Origin: an uncultured Clostridia bacterium
Lineage (GTDB): Bacteria > Bacillota > Clostridia > TANB77 > CAG-508
Direction: 5' to 3'
Assembly (NCBI GenBank): GCA_934157035.1
Contig: CAKPHG010000002.1
Coordinates: 266,616-330,615, forward strand
Length of the DNA: 64,000 nucleotides
Part shown: positions 25,070-33,844 of the stretch, piece after piece
Numbering within the stretch: the stretch's first letter is position 1
Layout of the letters: each line of letters starts with the position of its first letter
The notes under the pieces: model-generated
Told to the model about the DNA's origin: nothing
What the model saw: the letters and a program-made list of their open reading frames with translations, nothing else
Databases searched by the model: none
Made by a program: the position numbers and the translations under genes

Positions 25070-25098
25070 TTGACAAAAACTGGAAAACAATATATTAT
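25070..25098 (+). promoter_or_regulatory. Promoter of nuclease copy 2
   Basis: TTGACA, 17 bases, TATTAT, the counterpart of the promoter at 22896. Confidence 0.7.
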
Positions 25099-25289
25099 TA
25101 TAACAACAAAAAGTTTTATCCATAAACTTTAAATTCAAAAAAATTTTTAAATCTTAAAAAATCCCAAACAAATTAAACAAAAAATAAAGGTGGTGGTCCA
25201 AGGTAAAAAAATAACTAAAATATAAACAAATATGTTATACATACTTGCAGTTTAATAACCTGTATGTTAATATTAGAAAGGAAGTAGAA

Positions 25290-25541
25290 TTGGATTTATC
25301 ATTAAAAAATGATATAGTATTTAAAGCTTTCTTTGCAAAAAAAGGAAACGAAAAATACTTAAAAAGCTTCTTAGAGGCATTATTAAAAGAAAAAATAGAC
25401 AAAATAGAAATAATGCGGAGAAGTAACATTACTACAAATGAAAAGAACAGAAAAATACGGAAGAATAGATTTAAAAGCAACAATAAACCAAAACAAAGTA
25501 GTAGATATAGAAATGCAACTAAGGTCAACCAAAAACTTTGA
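25290..25541 (+). pseudogene. Rpn family nuclease, N-terminal fragment (copy 2, frameshifted)
   Basis: Counterpart of the fragment at 23114, with the same TTG start, ribosome site and the same point where homology leaves the frame. The nucleotide sequence is identical to copy 1 up to about 25486. This frame stops later than in copy 1 only because of a downstream substitution in sequence that is not read as protein in this frame. Confidence 0.7.
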
Positions 25542-26109
25542 TAAAAGAACAGAATTCTATGGAGCAAAACTAATAACAGAACAATTTGGAAAAGGGAACC
25601 AATATAAAGAATTTAAACCGGTAATACTAATAAATATACTAAACTATAATTTGTTAGAAGTACCAGAATATTATACAAAAACAGTGACGGTAGCAGAAAA
25701 ACATAGAGAATATGAAGTAATAAAAGACATAACATATTATTTCATAGAATTACCGAAATTTAGAGAAAATAGACCAAGGCTAGCAAATACACTAGAATGT
25801 TGGTTAGCACTAATAGATGGAAAGGGGGAACTATTAGAAATGGCAAAGGAAAAAGAGAAAATAATAAAAGAAGCAAACGAAGAAGTAGAAGAAATATTAT
25901 CAGAATCAGCAATAAAAGAATTAAATGACTATATAGAATCAGCAATATTAGATGAAAATAGTAGAATATCCGATGCCTTAGAAGAAGGAAAAAGAGAAGG
26001 ACAAAAAGAGATAATAACAAGAATGCTAAAAGAAAAAATAGATATAGAAACAATCTCTAAATTAACAGGATTAACAAAAAATGAAATTACAAAAATTTCT
26101 GAAGAATAA
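25438..26109 (+). CDS. Rpn family PD-(D/E)XK nuclease/putative transposase, C-terminal frame (copy 2)
   Basis: A 223-residue frame with the same nuclease core (YGRIDLKA, DIEMQLR) as copy 1. Over about 165 codons from the end of the identical block to DALEEG the two proteins are identical although I count roughly 27 base differences, all synonymous. That indicates both copies were under protein-level selection since they diverged. The C-terminus goes directly from EEGKREGQKEI to the helical end, without the EKGI repeats. Like copy 1 it lies in the +1 frame relative to its N-terminal part. Confidence 0.8.
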   Translation: MKRTEKYGRIDLKATINQNKVVDIEMQLRSTKNFDKRTEFYGAKLITEQFGKGNQYKEFKPVILINILNYNLLEVPEYYTKTVTVAEKHREYEVIKDITYYFIELPKFRENRPRLANTLECWLALIDGKGELLEMAKEKEKIIKEANEEVEEILSESAIKELNDYIESAILDENSRISDALEEGKREGQKEIITRMLKEKIDIETISKLTGLTKNEITKISEE

Positions 26110-26115
26110 ACTATT

Positions 26116-26190
26116 AAAATACAAGAGTTATTATTAAGCTAAAATTAAAAATGACTCTTGTGTTTTTTTGTACAAACTCTTGTATTTTAT
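26116..26190 (+). terminator. Terminator with two alternative stems after nuclease copy 2
   Basis: One left arm (ATACAAGAGTT, from 26120) can pair with either of two right arms, GACTCTTGTG followed by seven T (about 26153) or AACTCTTGTAT (about 26176). Confidence 0.7.
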
Positions 26191-26381
26191 GTCATTTTAC
26201 GATAAAATAAGAAAAAATATACGGAAGAAAAGAAATAAATATAAACAAAAATAAAAAAATATATCACAAGTTGTAAAAAACTTTTTTAATTTTAAGCTTA
26301 AAAACGACAAATAATTAAAACTTAATGTATTAAAATAGGACAAGCAAAACAAAAGATTAAAAAAGTATGAGGTGGTAAAGG

Positions 26382-28874
26382 ATGTTTCAAAATATAGCAA
26401 AAGATTTTGAAGAAAATCAAAATCTTTATGAGGATGTTGAATTAAATAAAAAAGAAAAAATGAAGGAAGTATTAAAGAAATGGTTTTCAAAGCAAATGAT
26501 TATTTTGTATGTAGTTTCTTTTTTACTATCTTTTGTTAGCTTTGGACTAAATCAAGACTTAGCACCATTTGGAATAGCAATAATAGTAGCAATTCTAAGT
26601 AGTTGTGTTCCTATTGGTATTGTTAGTGTATTAGTAGTCATAGGAACAGCGATTAAATTTGGAGGTTCTGCTACATTAAATTTATTGTTAACTTTATTAT
26701 TAGTTTTTGTAAGTATTTTAATAAAGGCTCCTAAATATAACAATGAAATAAACGAAAAAAGAAGCCTAGGCACAAGACTATTAGTTAGTTGTTTAATAGT
26801 TCAACTAACAAAAGTTTTTTTCAAAGAACTAATAGTATATGATCTTATATTTGGTATAGTATATAGTATTTCAGCGTATGTGTTTTACAAAATATTTGTA
26901 AACAGTATAACTGTAATAACAAGCATAGGTGAGAAAAGAGCTTATTCTATAGAAGAAGTTATAGGTGCAGGGCTTTTATTATCAATTAGTGCTTGTGCAA
27001 TGGGAAACTTGAGTATTTTTGGATATAGTATAAAAAATATTTTATGCATATTAATTGTATTGGTTTTAGGTTGGAAAAATGGTATATTAGTTGGCGCAAC
27101 AGCAGGAGTTAGTATAGGAAGTGTAGTTGGAATTGTTGGTGGCGGAGAACCAATAATGATAGCAACTTATGCATTATCTGGAATGATAGCAGGCATATTT
27201 AATAAACTTGGAAAAATAGGCGTAATTATAGGTTTTATACTAGGAAATGTGCTATTAACTTATGTTGTTAATGGAAATACAGTAAATATTATTGCAATAC
27301 AAGAAATATTAATAGCTTCTTTAGGATTACTTTTAATACCTAAGAATATAAAGTTAGATATACAAGACTTATATGGAAAAACAAAATTGCTTACGGATGG
27401 TGGAGGAAGAACACTAGAAGAAAATAAAGAAACAGTGTTTAAACTAAATAGTATGTCAGAGACTATTTTTGAAATGGCAAAAACATATAAAGAGGCAGCA
27501 GCTACAATAGTAGACGAAGAAGAATTAAAAAAACAAGAACAAGATAATTTTTCTATATTTGAAAGGGAACTTCAAAATAATCTAGAGGGAATAGAAGAAA
27601 ATATATTATTTGATGATATATATTCTCCAGAAGACAATTTAGTAGAAGATATATTTAATTTATTATTAGATAAAGAAAAAATAGATAGAAGAGATTTGTT
27701 AGATACATTAGCAAACCATAATAACTATATAATTGGGTATGAAAAAGAATACATAAGTGAAGATGTAGAAGAAGATATTAATCAAATGGTAAAAATGATA
27801 AATTATTCATATAAAGTTAGTAAATTAAACTTTATATGGAAGAAAAAGTTAGACGAAAACAAAAAGATTGTTTCTAACCAATTAGAAGAAGTTTCTAAAG
27901 CAATAGGAGCCTTAGCAGATGAAATAGAAATAAAAGATGAAGAAGAATTTAAGACAGAAAAAGAAGAAATAAGAACATTATTAGAAGAAAAAGAAATTTA
28001 TATTAATAATATTACAATAAAAGAAGAACAAAATGGAAGAAAAAAGGTAGTGTTATACACAAATTCTTGTGAAGATGTGGAAAAGCCAGCGTGTGATATT
28101 AAGAAAATGGGAAAAATAATCACAAAAGTGTGTGGAGAGCCAATGACTCTTCAAAAACAAGAATGTGGTTTAAGGTTAAAAAATTCTATTTGTTCATATA
28201 CATATTTATCAGAAGATAAACAAAGTATGCAAGTAGGAATTGCAAGAACTACAAAAAGTGATTCTTTAGTTTCAGCAGATGTTTCTCTTCAAACAAAGTT
28301 AGAAGATGGAAAATCCTTATTAGCAATAAGTGATGGAATGGGTTCTGGAAAAGAAGCTTTAAAAGCTAGTAAAACAGCAATAACAATGTTAGAAAAATTA
28401 TTATCTTCAGGTTTTGAAAAAGATACCTCTTTAAGATTAATAAATTCTACATTAAGTGCAATAAGCAAAGAAGATATGTATGCAACATTAGATATTGCAG
28501 TACTAGATTTATATGCAGGTAATTTAGAATTTATAAAAAATGGAGCTTGCCCTACATTTGTAAAAAATAAGAGAAATGTTCAAATACTAAAATCTATTGC
28601 TTTACCAAGTGGAATAATAGATGATATAGATTTAGTAGTATATGACAGAGATTTACAAGATGGAGATATAATTGTAATGTGTACAGATGGAATTTTAGAT
28701 TCATCAGAAGAATATACAAACAAAGAATTATGGTTAAAATTTTTACTAGAGGAAATAGAAACAGATGATGTGCAAAAAATTGCAGATATAATTTTACAAG
28801 AAGCGATAGACAACAACTATGGAATTCCAAAGGATGACATGACAGTTATGGTAGCAAAAATAAAGAAGAAATAA
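26382..28874 (+). CDS. spoIIE: Stage II sporulation protein E (SpoIIE phosphatase)
   Basis: An 830-residue protein that dephosphorylates SpoIIAA to release sigma-F in the forespore and binds FtsZ at the polar septum. Residues ~35-325 hold about ten membrane segments, residues ~330-590 form the regulatory central domain, and residues ~600-825 the PP2C phosphatase with metal-site motifs AISDGMGSG and CTDGILDS. AGGTGG precedes the ATG. Direct evidence that the organism sporulates. In Bacillus the gene is activated by Spo0A; I saw no clear Spo0A box here. A terminator follows, so it is a single-gene unit. Confidence 0.95.
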   Translation: MFQNIAKDFEENQNLYEDVELNKKEKMKEVLKKWFSKQMIILYVVSFLLSFVSFGLNQDLAPFGIAIIVAILSSCVPIGIVSVLVVIGTAIKFGGSATLNLLLTLLLVFVSILIKAPKYNNEINEKRSLGTRLLVSCLIVQLTKVFFKELIVYDLIFGIVYSISAYVFYKIFVNSITVITSIGEKRAYSIEEVIGAGLLLSISACAMGNLSIFGYSIKNILCILIVLVLGWKNGILVGATAGVSIGSVVGIVGGGEPIMIATYALSGMIAGIFNKLGKIGVIIGFILGNVLLTYVVNGNTVNIIAIQEILIASLGLLLIPKNIKLDIQDLYGKTKLLTDGGGRTLEENKETVFKLNSMSETIFEMAKTYKEAAATIVDEEELKKQEQDNFSIFERELQNNLEGIEENILFDDIYSPEDNLVEDIFNLLLDKEKIDRRDLLDTLANHNNYIIGYEKEYISEDVEEDINQMVKMINYSYKVSKLNFIWKKKLDENKKIVSNQLEEVSKAIGALADEIEIKDEEEFKTEKEEIRTLLEEKEIYINNITIKEEQNGRKKVVLYTNSCEDVEKPACDIKKMGKIITKVCGEPMTLQKQECGLRLKNSICSYTYLSEDKQSMQVGIARTTKSDSLVSADVSLQTKLEDGKSLLAISDGMGSGKEALKASKTAITMLEKLLSSGFEKDTSLRLINSTLSAISKEDMYATLDIAVLDLYAGNLEFIKNGACPTFVKNKRNVQILKSIALPSGIIDDIDLVVYDRDLQDGDIIVMCTDGILDSSEEYTNKELWLKFLLEEIETDDVQKIADIILQEAIDNNYGIPKDDMTVMVAKIKKK

Positions 28875-28904
28875 AAAAACAAGGGTTAAAAACCTTGTTT
28901 TTTT
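28874..28904 (+). terminator. Terminator after spoIIE
   Basis: Stem AAAAAACAAGGGTT / AACCTTGTTTTTTT immediately after the stop codon. Confidence 0.85.
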
Positions 28905-28965
28905 ATGTCAAAATATGTTATAGTATAAGAGAAAATAATTACTTTTGAAAAGGAGAGATTCATAA

Positions 28966-30486
28966 ATGGCTAGAAGTAGAGGAAAAAGATATGATACAGA
29001 AAAGAAACTTAATGTAAAAAAAGTAATTGCGGTTATAATAGCAATACTAGTTATTATAATGTTTGTAGTTGGTATAAAAGTTATATTAAAGGATAAGCCA
29101 AATACAAACGAAAAGGCATTTTCTACAGCATACTATACAATATATGAGAATGGAAAATGGGGAGTAATAGATACAAAAGGTAAAGTAATAGTAGAACCAA
29201 CATATAGTGAAATGATAGTTATACCAAACAATGAAGAACCAGTATTTTTCTGTATGGAAAATGTAAACTATGAAAATGGAACTTATGAAACAAAAGTTAT
29301 AAATAATAAAAATGAACAATTATTTAAAGATTATGATAAAGTAGAAGTTTTATATAATCACGATGAAAATAATAATTTATGGTATGAAAAGAGTGCTTTA
29401 AAAGTCCAAAAAAATGGAAAATACGGTTTAATAAATTATAGCGGAAAGCAAATTTTAGATTGTACAAAAGATGATATACAAGTAATAGAAGGAACGAAAA
29501 CTGTTTTTGTTACAACAGTAGATGGCAAAAAAGGTTTAGTAAATAATTTAGGTAAAGAAATAATACCAAATAATTATGCAGAAATTACATCTCTAACAAA
29601 TGAATATGAAAACGGATTTATTGTAAAAAATGAACAAGGAAAGTATGGAGTTATAAATTATAAAGGTACAGTAGCTTTAGAAGAGAAATATGACCAAATA
29701 AAAAATGTATATGGAAATAATATGTATGTAGTCAAAGAAGGAAATTCTTTAAAAATAGTAAATAATGAAGGAAGTAGTTTCCTAGAAGGTCAATTTGATG
29801 ATGTAAAATCAATAGATGGACAAAATGTAATTATAGTAAAAAATAATAAATATGGAGTATCAACAATAACAGGAGAACAAAAAATAGAACCAATTTATGA
29901 AGAGTTAGTTTATGCATACTCAAATTATTATATTGCTAAAAAAGATAATAAATACGGAATAATTTCATTACAAAATGAAGAAAAATTATCATTTAAATAT
30001 AACTATATAAAATATGTATCAGAAGCAAACTTTATTCAAGCTGAAAATGAAAATTCAGAGTCAGAATTAATAGATACAGAATTTAATGTTAAAGCCAAAG
30101 GAATAATAGCTGAAATAAATGAAAATAAAAATTATATTAGAGTTAGAGTCGGAAGTGAATACAAGTACTATAACTTTAAATTAGAAGAAAAGGAAAATAC
30201 AGAAATATTATCTACAAATACAATATTTTTAAGTAAAAAAGATGGTAAGTATGGATATGTAAATAGCAAAGGAATAGTTGTAGTAGATTATATTTATGAA
30301 GATGCAACAGAACAAAATAAGTATGGATATGTAGCAGTAAAGAAAGATGGAAAATGGGGAGCACTAGATCAAAAAGGAAAAGTAGTTGTTGAACCAACAT
30401 ATACTTTAAATAATGTACTTGTAGTAGATTTTATATCTAGTTGGCATTTAGCCTCAGACATAAATGCAAATTATTATACTAAATAA
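28966..30486 (+). CDS. Membrane-anchored WG-repeat protein
   Basis: A 506-residue protein. A basic N-terminus and one membrane segment (~residues 22-43) anchor it, with the rest outside. The body is built from WG-type repeats: NGKWGVIDTKGKVIVEPTYSE, NGKYGLINYSGKQIL, QGKYGVINYKGTVALEEKYD, NKYGIISLQNEEK, DGKYGYVNSKGIVVVDYIYE, DGKWGALDQKGKVVVEPTY, at least eight in all. WG repeats form a beta-rich surface module of largely unknown role, often multiplied in Clostridia. AAAGGAG precedes the ATG and a terminator follows. Being beside spoIIE does not by itself imply a sporulation function. Confidence 0.85.
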   Translation: MARSRGKRYDTEKKLNVKKVIAVIIAILVIIMFVVGIKVILKDKPNTNEKAFSTAYYTIYENGKWGVIDTKGKVIVEPTYSEMIVIPNNEEPVFFCMENVNYENGTYETKVINNKNEQLFKDYDKVEVLYNHDENNNLWYEKSALKVQKNGKYGLINYSGKQILDCTKDDIQVIEGTKTVFVTTVDGKKGLVNNLGKEIIPNNYAEITSLTNEYENGFIVKNEQGKYGVINYKGTVALEEKYDQIKNVYGNNMYVVKEGNSLKIVNNEGSSFLEGQFDDVKSIDGQNVIIVKNNKYGVSTITGEQKIEPIYEELVYAYSNYYIAKKDNKYGIISLQNEEKLSFKYNYIKYVSEANFIQAENENSESELIDTEFNVKAKGIIAEINENKNYIRVRVGSEYKYYNFKLEEKENTEILSTNTIFLSKKDGKYGYVNSKGIVVVDYIYEDATEQNKYGYVAVKKDGKWGALDQKGKVVVEPTYTLNNVLVVDFISSWHLASDINANYYTK

Positions 30487-30512
30487 AAAAGGGGCTTTTA
30501 AGGCCCCTTTAA
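30485..30512 (+). terminator. Terminator after WG-repeat gene
   Basis: Stem AAAAAGGGGC(T) / (A)GGCCCCTTT, GC-rich for this genome, overlapping the end of the gene. Confidence 0.85.
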
Positions 30513-30568
30513 TAGTATAAAAATATAATAAGTATTAACAAAAAAATACACATTATGAAAGGAATAAT

Positions 30569-30943
30569 ATGAAAATTACTTGTGGAACAGATATAATAGA
30601 AGTAAAAAGAATAAAAGATGCAATAAATAAAAAAGGAGATAAATTTCTAAATAAAATATATACTCCTTTTGAAATAGAATATTGCAATAGTAAAAACTCA
30701 ATGAAATATCAACATTTTGCAGCTAGATTTGCAGCAAAAGAAGCGATTTTTAAAGCAATTTCAGAAAAAATGAAAAACAAATATGAAATAACATGGACAG
30801 ATGTGGAAATTAAAAATGATGAAGAAGGAAAGCCAAAAGTAGTTTTCTTAAAAGAAAACTACAATATAAATCAAATAGATATAAGCATTTCGCATGTTAA
30901 AGAATATGCAATAGCAATGTGTATAGTAGAGAGTGATAATTAA
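30569..30943 (+). CDS. acpS: Holo-[acyl-carrier-protein] synthase
   Basis: A 124-residue enzyme that transfers 4'-phosphopantetheine from CoA to acyl carrier protein. The family signatures are intact: GTDIIEVKRI near the start (metal-binding Asp) and RFAAKEAIFKA (metal-binding Glu), and the HVKEYAIAMCIV end. AAAGGAAT is the ribosome site. tatD follows after 11 bases, so the two are probably cotranscribed. Length is normal for AcpS (~120). Confidence 0.95.
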   Translation: MKITCGTDIIEVKRIKDAINKKGDKFLNKIYTPFEIEYCNSKNSMKYQHFAARFAAKEAIFKAISEKMKNKYEITWTDVEIKNDEEGKPKVVFLKENYNINQIDISISHVKEYAIAMCIVESDN

Positions 30944-30954
30944 GGAGAATAAAA

Positions 30955-31734
30955 ATGGAGTTTTTTGATTCACATTCACATTATAATGATGAAAAATTTA
31001 ATGAAGATAGAGAAAATATAATAGAATTAACAAATAAAGAAGGAGTAACAAAATTTGTTTGTGCAGGTTACGACATAGAGTCATCTAAATTGAGTATAGA
31101 AATATCTAAAAAATATCCTTTTATATATTCAATATGTGGAATTTCACCAAATGATGTACCAGAAAGTGTAGAAAAAGTAGATGGAATGATAGAGCAAATT
31201 GAAGAAATGCTAAAAAGTAAAAATAAAAAAATAGTAGCAGTAGGAGAAATAGGATTAGATTACTATTGGAATAAAGAAAATAAAGATATTCAGAAGACTA
31301 TGTTTATAAAACAAATAGAACTAGCAAATAAATATGACTTGCCAATAGTAATACATACAAGAGAAGCAGTAGATGACACTTTGAAAATTTTAAAGGAAAA
31401 TAAAGTTATAAATAAAGGTGTTTTTCATTGTTGTCCATTAAATAGAGAACTTGTAAAAGAAGCATTAAAATTAGACTTTTATATATCTTTTGCAGGACCA
31501 ATTACATTTAAAAACTCAAAAAATGCAGAAGAAATAGTTAATATGGTTACATTAGATAAAATCTTAATAGAAACAGATAGTCCTTATTTAGCACCAGAAC
31601 CAAAAAGAGGAACAAGAAATGACTGCAGAAATGTAAAATTAGTGGCACAGAAAATAGCGGATTTTAAACAAATTACATTGGAAGAAGTAGCTAATACTAC
31701 ATATAAAAATGCAAAAACAATTTTTAAAATATAA
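30955..31734 (+). CDS. tatD: TatD family metal-dependent hydrolase
   Basis: A 259-residue TIM-barrel hydrolase with all metal ligands: DSHSHYND (HxH), GEIGLDYY (Glu), HTREA, FHCCP and ETDSPYLAPEPKRGTRN (Asp). Members act as 3'-5' DNA or RNA exonucleases in quality control; the exact substrate here is unknown. AAGGAG start site, 11 bases after acpS. In Bacillus yabD (tatD) is followed by yabE, and a YabE-like gene also follows here after 219 bases, so the arrangement is ancestral. Confidence 0.93.
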   Translation: MEFFDSHSHYNDEKFNEDRENIIELTNKEGVTKFVCAGYDIESSKLSIEISKKYPFIYSICGISPNDVPESVEKVDGMIEQIEEMLKSKNKKIVAVGEIGLDYYWNKENKDIQKTMFIKQIELANKYDLPIVIHTREAVDDTLKILKENKVINKGVFHCCPLNRELVKEALKLDFYISFAGPITFKNSKNAEEIVNMVTLDKILIETDSPYLAPEPKRGTRNDCRNVKLVAQKIADFKQITLEEVANTTYKNAKTIFKI

Positions 31735-31769
31735 AGGACATTTGGGGACTTACTCAATTTTGTCCTTTA
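31732..31769 (+). repeat. Short palindrome at the tatD stop codon
   Basis: TAAAGGACA (31732-31740, including the TAA stop) and TGTCCTTTA (31761-31769) form a nine-bp stem around a GGGGAC-containing loop. There is no T-run, so it is a weak terminator at best. Confidence 0.55.
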
Positions 31770-31891
31770 TAAATAATCATATTTTTAGTACAAGCCGCAT
31801 ATAATGTATAAATACTGTTTTTTTAAGTAGATAAACATAAAATTTCCCCTAAAAGATAGTTGTAATAAGGGATTCAAAAAAACGATAAAAT

Positions 31892-31920
31892 TTGACACTT
31901 TAAGTAAAAAATGGTATAAT
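31892..31920 (+). promoter_or_regulatory. Consensus sigma-A promoter of the YabE-like gene
   Basis: TTGACA, 17 bases, TATAAT. The last 12 spacer bases and the -10 are identical to the lipoprotein promoter at 21890. Confidence 0.9.
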
Positions 31921-31953
31921 AACTTTGTTGTAATAAAAGGAGGAAGAATTTTT

Positions 31954-32946
31954 ATGAACAAAAACGATAAAGCCTCAGTGTCTTTAATAAAAATACTAGC
32001 TATTAGTTTAGTTCTTATATTTATTACTGGCGTGGGTGCAATGGCAACAAGTTCAAAACTTAATAAAGTAAAAATTATACTTTCAAATGATTATGAAATG
32101 ACTGTTTTAACAGCAAAAGTAAATGTAGCCGAAATTCTTGAGGAAAATCATATTACTTTAAGTGCTGAAGAAAAGACAGTTCCAAATTTAACAGAAGAAA
32201 TTACAGATAATAAGACTATAAAAATTTTAAATATAGATGAAGTAGAACAAGATGTTGCAGAAAAAGAAAATACAGTTACTTCAGAAGAAATTTTAAGCAG
32301 TTATGGTACTATTGTTGAAAAATTAGTTACAGAACAAATTGTAATACCTTTTGAAACTATTACTAAAGAAGCAACAGGCAATGGAGTAAAACAAAACAAA
32401 GTAGTTCAAAATGGTAAAAATGGTTTAAAAGAAGTAACTTACAAAATAAAATATCAAGATGATGTTGAAATAGAAAGAACAGAAATATCTACAAAAACTA
32501 TAAAAGAACCAGTAAATAAAATTGTAGAAGTAAGAACTGTTCAAGTTACAGCTAGAGGTGGAGATGAAAGAATAGCAAGTTCAAATCCTGCACTTACAGC
32601 TTCAACAACTCTTGCTAAAAAAGTACAAGGTATAACACCAACAGTTAGAACACTTAATACATCAGCATATTGTGCTTGTGTAAAATGTTGCGGAAAAACA
32701 AATGGTATTACAGCATCTGGAGCAAAGGCTAGTGCTTGGTATACAGTAGCAGCAGGTAAAGGATATAAAATAGGTACAGTTATTTATATACCAGCTTTAA
32801 AAGACAAGCCAAATGGAGGATGGTTTGTAGTACAAGATAGAGGTGGAGCTATATCTAATAGTAAATTAGATATTTATATGGGTTCACACAGTAGTGCTTT
32901 ACAATACGGTAGAAGAAGCTTAGAAGCATATATATATGAATTTTAA
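31954..32946 (+). CDS. YabE-like cell-wall protein with G5 and 3D domains
   Basis: A 330-residue exported protein related to YabE/resuscitation-promoting factors. Residues ~10-33 are a signal or anchor segment; ~35-130 are DUF348-like repeats; ~130-205 a G5 domain (EIVPFETITKEA... region); ~225-330 the 3D domain, a lytic-transglycosylase-like double-psi barrel with Asp residues in QDRGG and KLDIYMG. It probably cuts peptidoglycan during growth or germination. AGGAGG precedes the ATG. Four Cys (YCACVKCCGK) cluster at the start of the 3D domain, a common feature in clostridial members. It follows tatD as in Bacillus. Confidence 0.88.
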   Translation: MNKNDKASVSLIKILAISLVLIFITGVGAMATSSKLNKVKIILSNDYEMTVLTAKVNVAEILEENHITLSAEEKTVPNLTEEITDNKTIKILNIDEVEQDVAEKENTVTSEEILSSYGTIVEKLVTEQIVIPFETITKEATGNGVKQNKVVQNGKNGLKEVTYKIKYQDDVEIERTEISTKTIKEPVNKIVEVRTVQVTARGGDERIASSNPALTASTTLAKKVQGITPTVRTLNTSAYCACVKCCGKTNGITASGAKASAWYTVAAGKGYKIGTVIYIPALKDKPNGGWFVVQDRGGAISNSKLDIYMGSHSSALQYGRRSLEAYIYEF

Positions 32947-33046
32947 ATTTTAGGGACGGGCTAAAAAATTTAATTAATTGTAGATAATTTTTATAAAATA
33001 TAGTTATCTACATAAATTTAAATATTTAGACCCGTCCCTAAAATTT
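32945..33046. repeat. Large nested palindrome between YabE-like gene and exodeoxyribonuclease gene
   Basis: Arms 32945-32987 and 33004-33046 pair over about 40 bases. Each arm also pairs with itself around a GGGACGGG (or CCCGTCCC) tip: AAATTTTAG before and CTAAAAAATTT after. It begins within the stop codon of the upstream gene. Confidence 0.85.
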
Positions 33047-33072
33047 AAAGAAAGGTTATTGGAGGAAAAAAT

Positions 33073-33828
33073 ATGAAGTTAATCTCGTGGAATGTAAACG
33101 GACTAAGAGCAGTTGTAAATAAAGGATTTATGGACTTTTTTAAGCAAATAGATGCAGATATTTTTTGCATACAAGAAACAAAAATGCAAGAAGGTCAGAT
33201 AGAGCTTATATTGGAGGGATATTACCAATATTTTAATAGTGCAATAAAAAAAGGTTATTCAGGAACTGCTGTTTTTACTAAACAAAAGCCTATTAATGTT
33301 AATTATGGAATTGGAATTGAGGAACACGACCAAGAAGGCAGAATAATAACGGCAGAATATGAAAAATTTTATTTAGTGAATTGTTATACGCCAAATTCTA
33401 AAAGAGAATTAGAAAGACTTGAATATAGAATGATATGGGAAGATGAAATAAGAAAATACCTAAAAAAACTAGAAGAAACCAAACCTGTAATTTACTGTGG
33501 AGATTTAAATGTAGCACATAAAGAAATAGATTTAAAAAATCCAAATACAAATCATCATAGTGCAGGATTTACAGATGAGGAAAGAAATAAAATGACAGAA
33601 TTATTAGAAAAAGGTTTTGTAGATAGCTTTAGATATTTATATCCAGAAAAAGAAAATTGCTACACATGGTGGTCTTATATGATGAAAGCAAGAGAAAAAA
33701 ATGTAGGATGGAGAATAGATTATTTTATTACTTCAAATAGCATAAAAAATAAAATAAAAGAAAGTAAAATACATAGTGAGGTAATGGGAAGTGACCATTG
33801 TCCAATAGAACTTGATATAGATTTATAA
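33073..33828 (+). CDS. xth: Exodeoxyribonuclease III / AP endonuclease
   Basis: A 251-residue enzyme of the ExoIII family in base-excision repair, cleaving at abasic sites. Motifs in order: SWNVNGLRA, QETKMQEGQI, YCGDLNVAHKEIDLKNP and GSDHCPIELDI, which contain the catalytic Asn, Glu, Asp and His. Length is standard. Ribosome site GGAGG. It is followed after 16 bases by the AI-2E-type permease gene. Confidence 0.95.
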   Translation: MKLISWNVNGLRAVVNKGFMDFFKQIDADIFCIQETKMQEGQIELILEGYYQYFNSAIKKGYSGTAVFTKQKPINVNYGIGIEEHDQEGRIITAEYEKFYLVNCYTPNSKRELERLEYRMIWEDEIRKYLKKLEETKPVIYCGDLNVAHKEIDLKNPNTNHHSAGFTDEERNKMTELLEKGFVDSFRYLYPEKENCYTWWSYMMKAREKNVGWRIDYFITSNSIKNKIKESKIHSEVMGSDHCPIELDIDL

Positions 33829-33844
33829 AGAAAGGAAAAAAGAT

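Larger units (their letters stand above)
25070..26109 (+). repeat. Direct repeat unit B: promoter, leader and Rpn nuclease gene
   Basis: Second copy of the unit at 22896-24005, offset by 2174-2176 bases. It lacks the internal EKGI-coding repeat of copy 1 and so is shorter. Confidence 0.85.

Noticed and set aside
26300..26381. Spo0A box before spoIIE
   Set aside because: Only a partial match (ACGACAAA) was seen; not enough to call.
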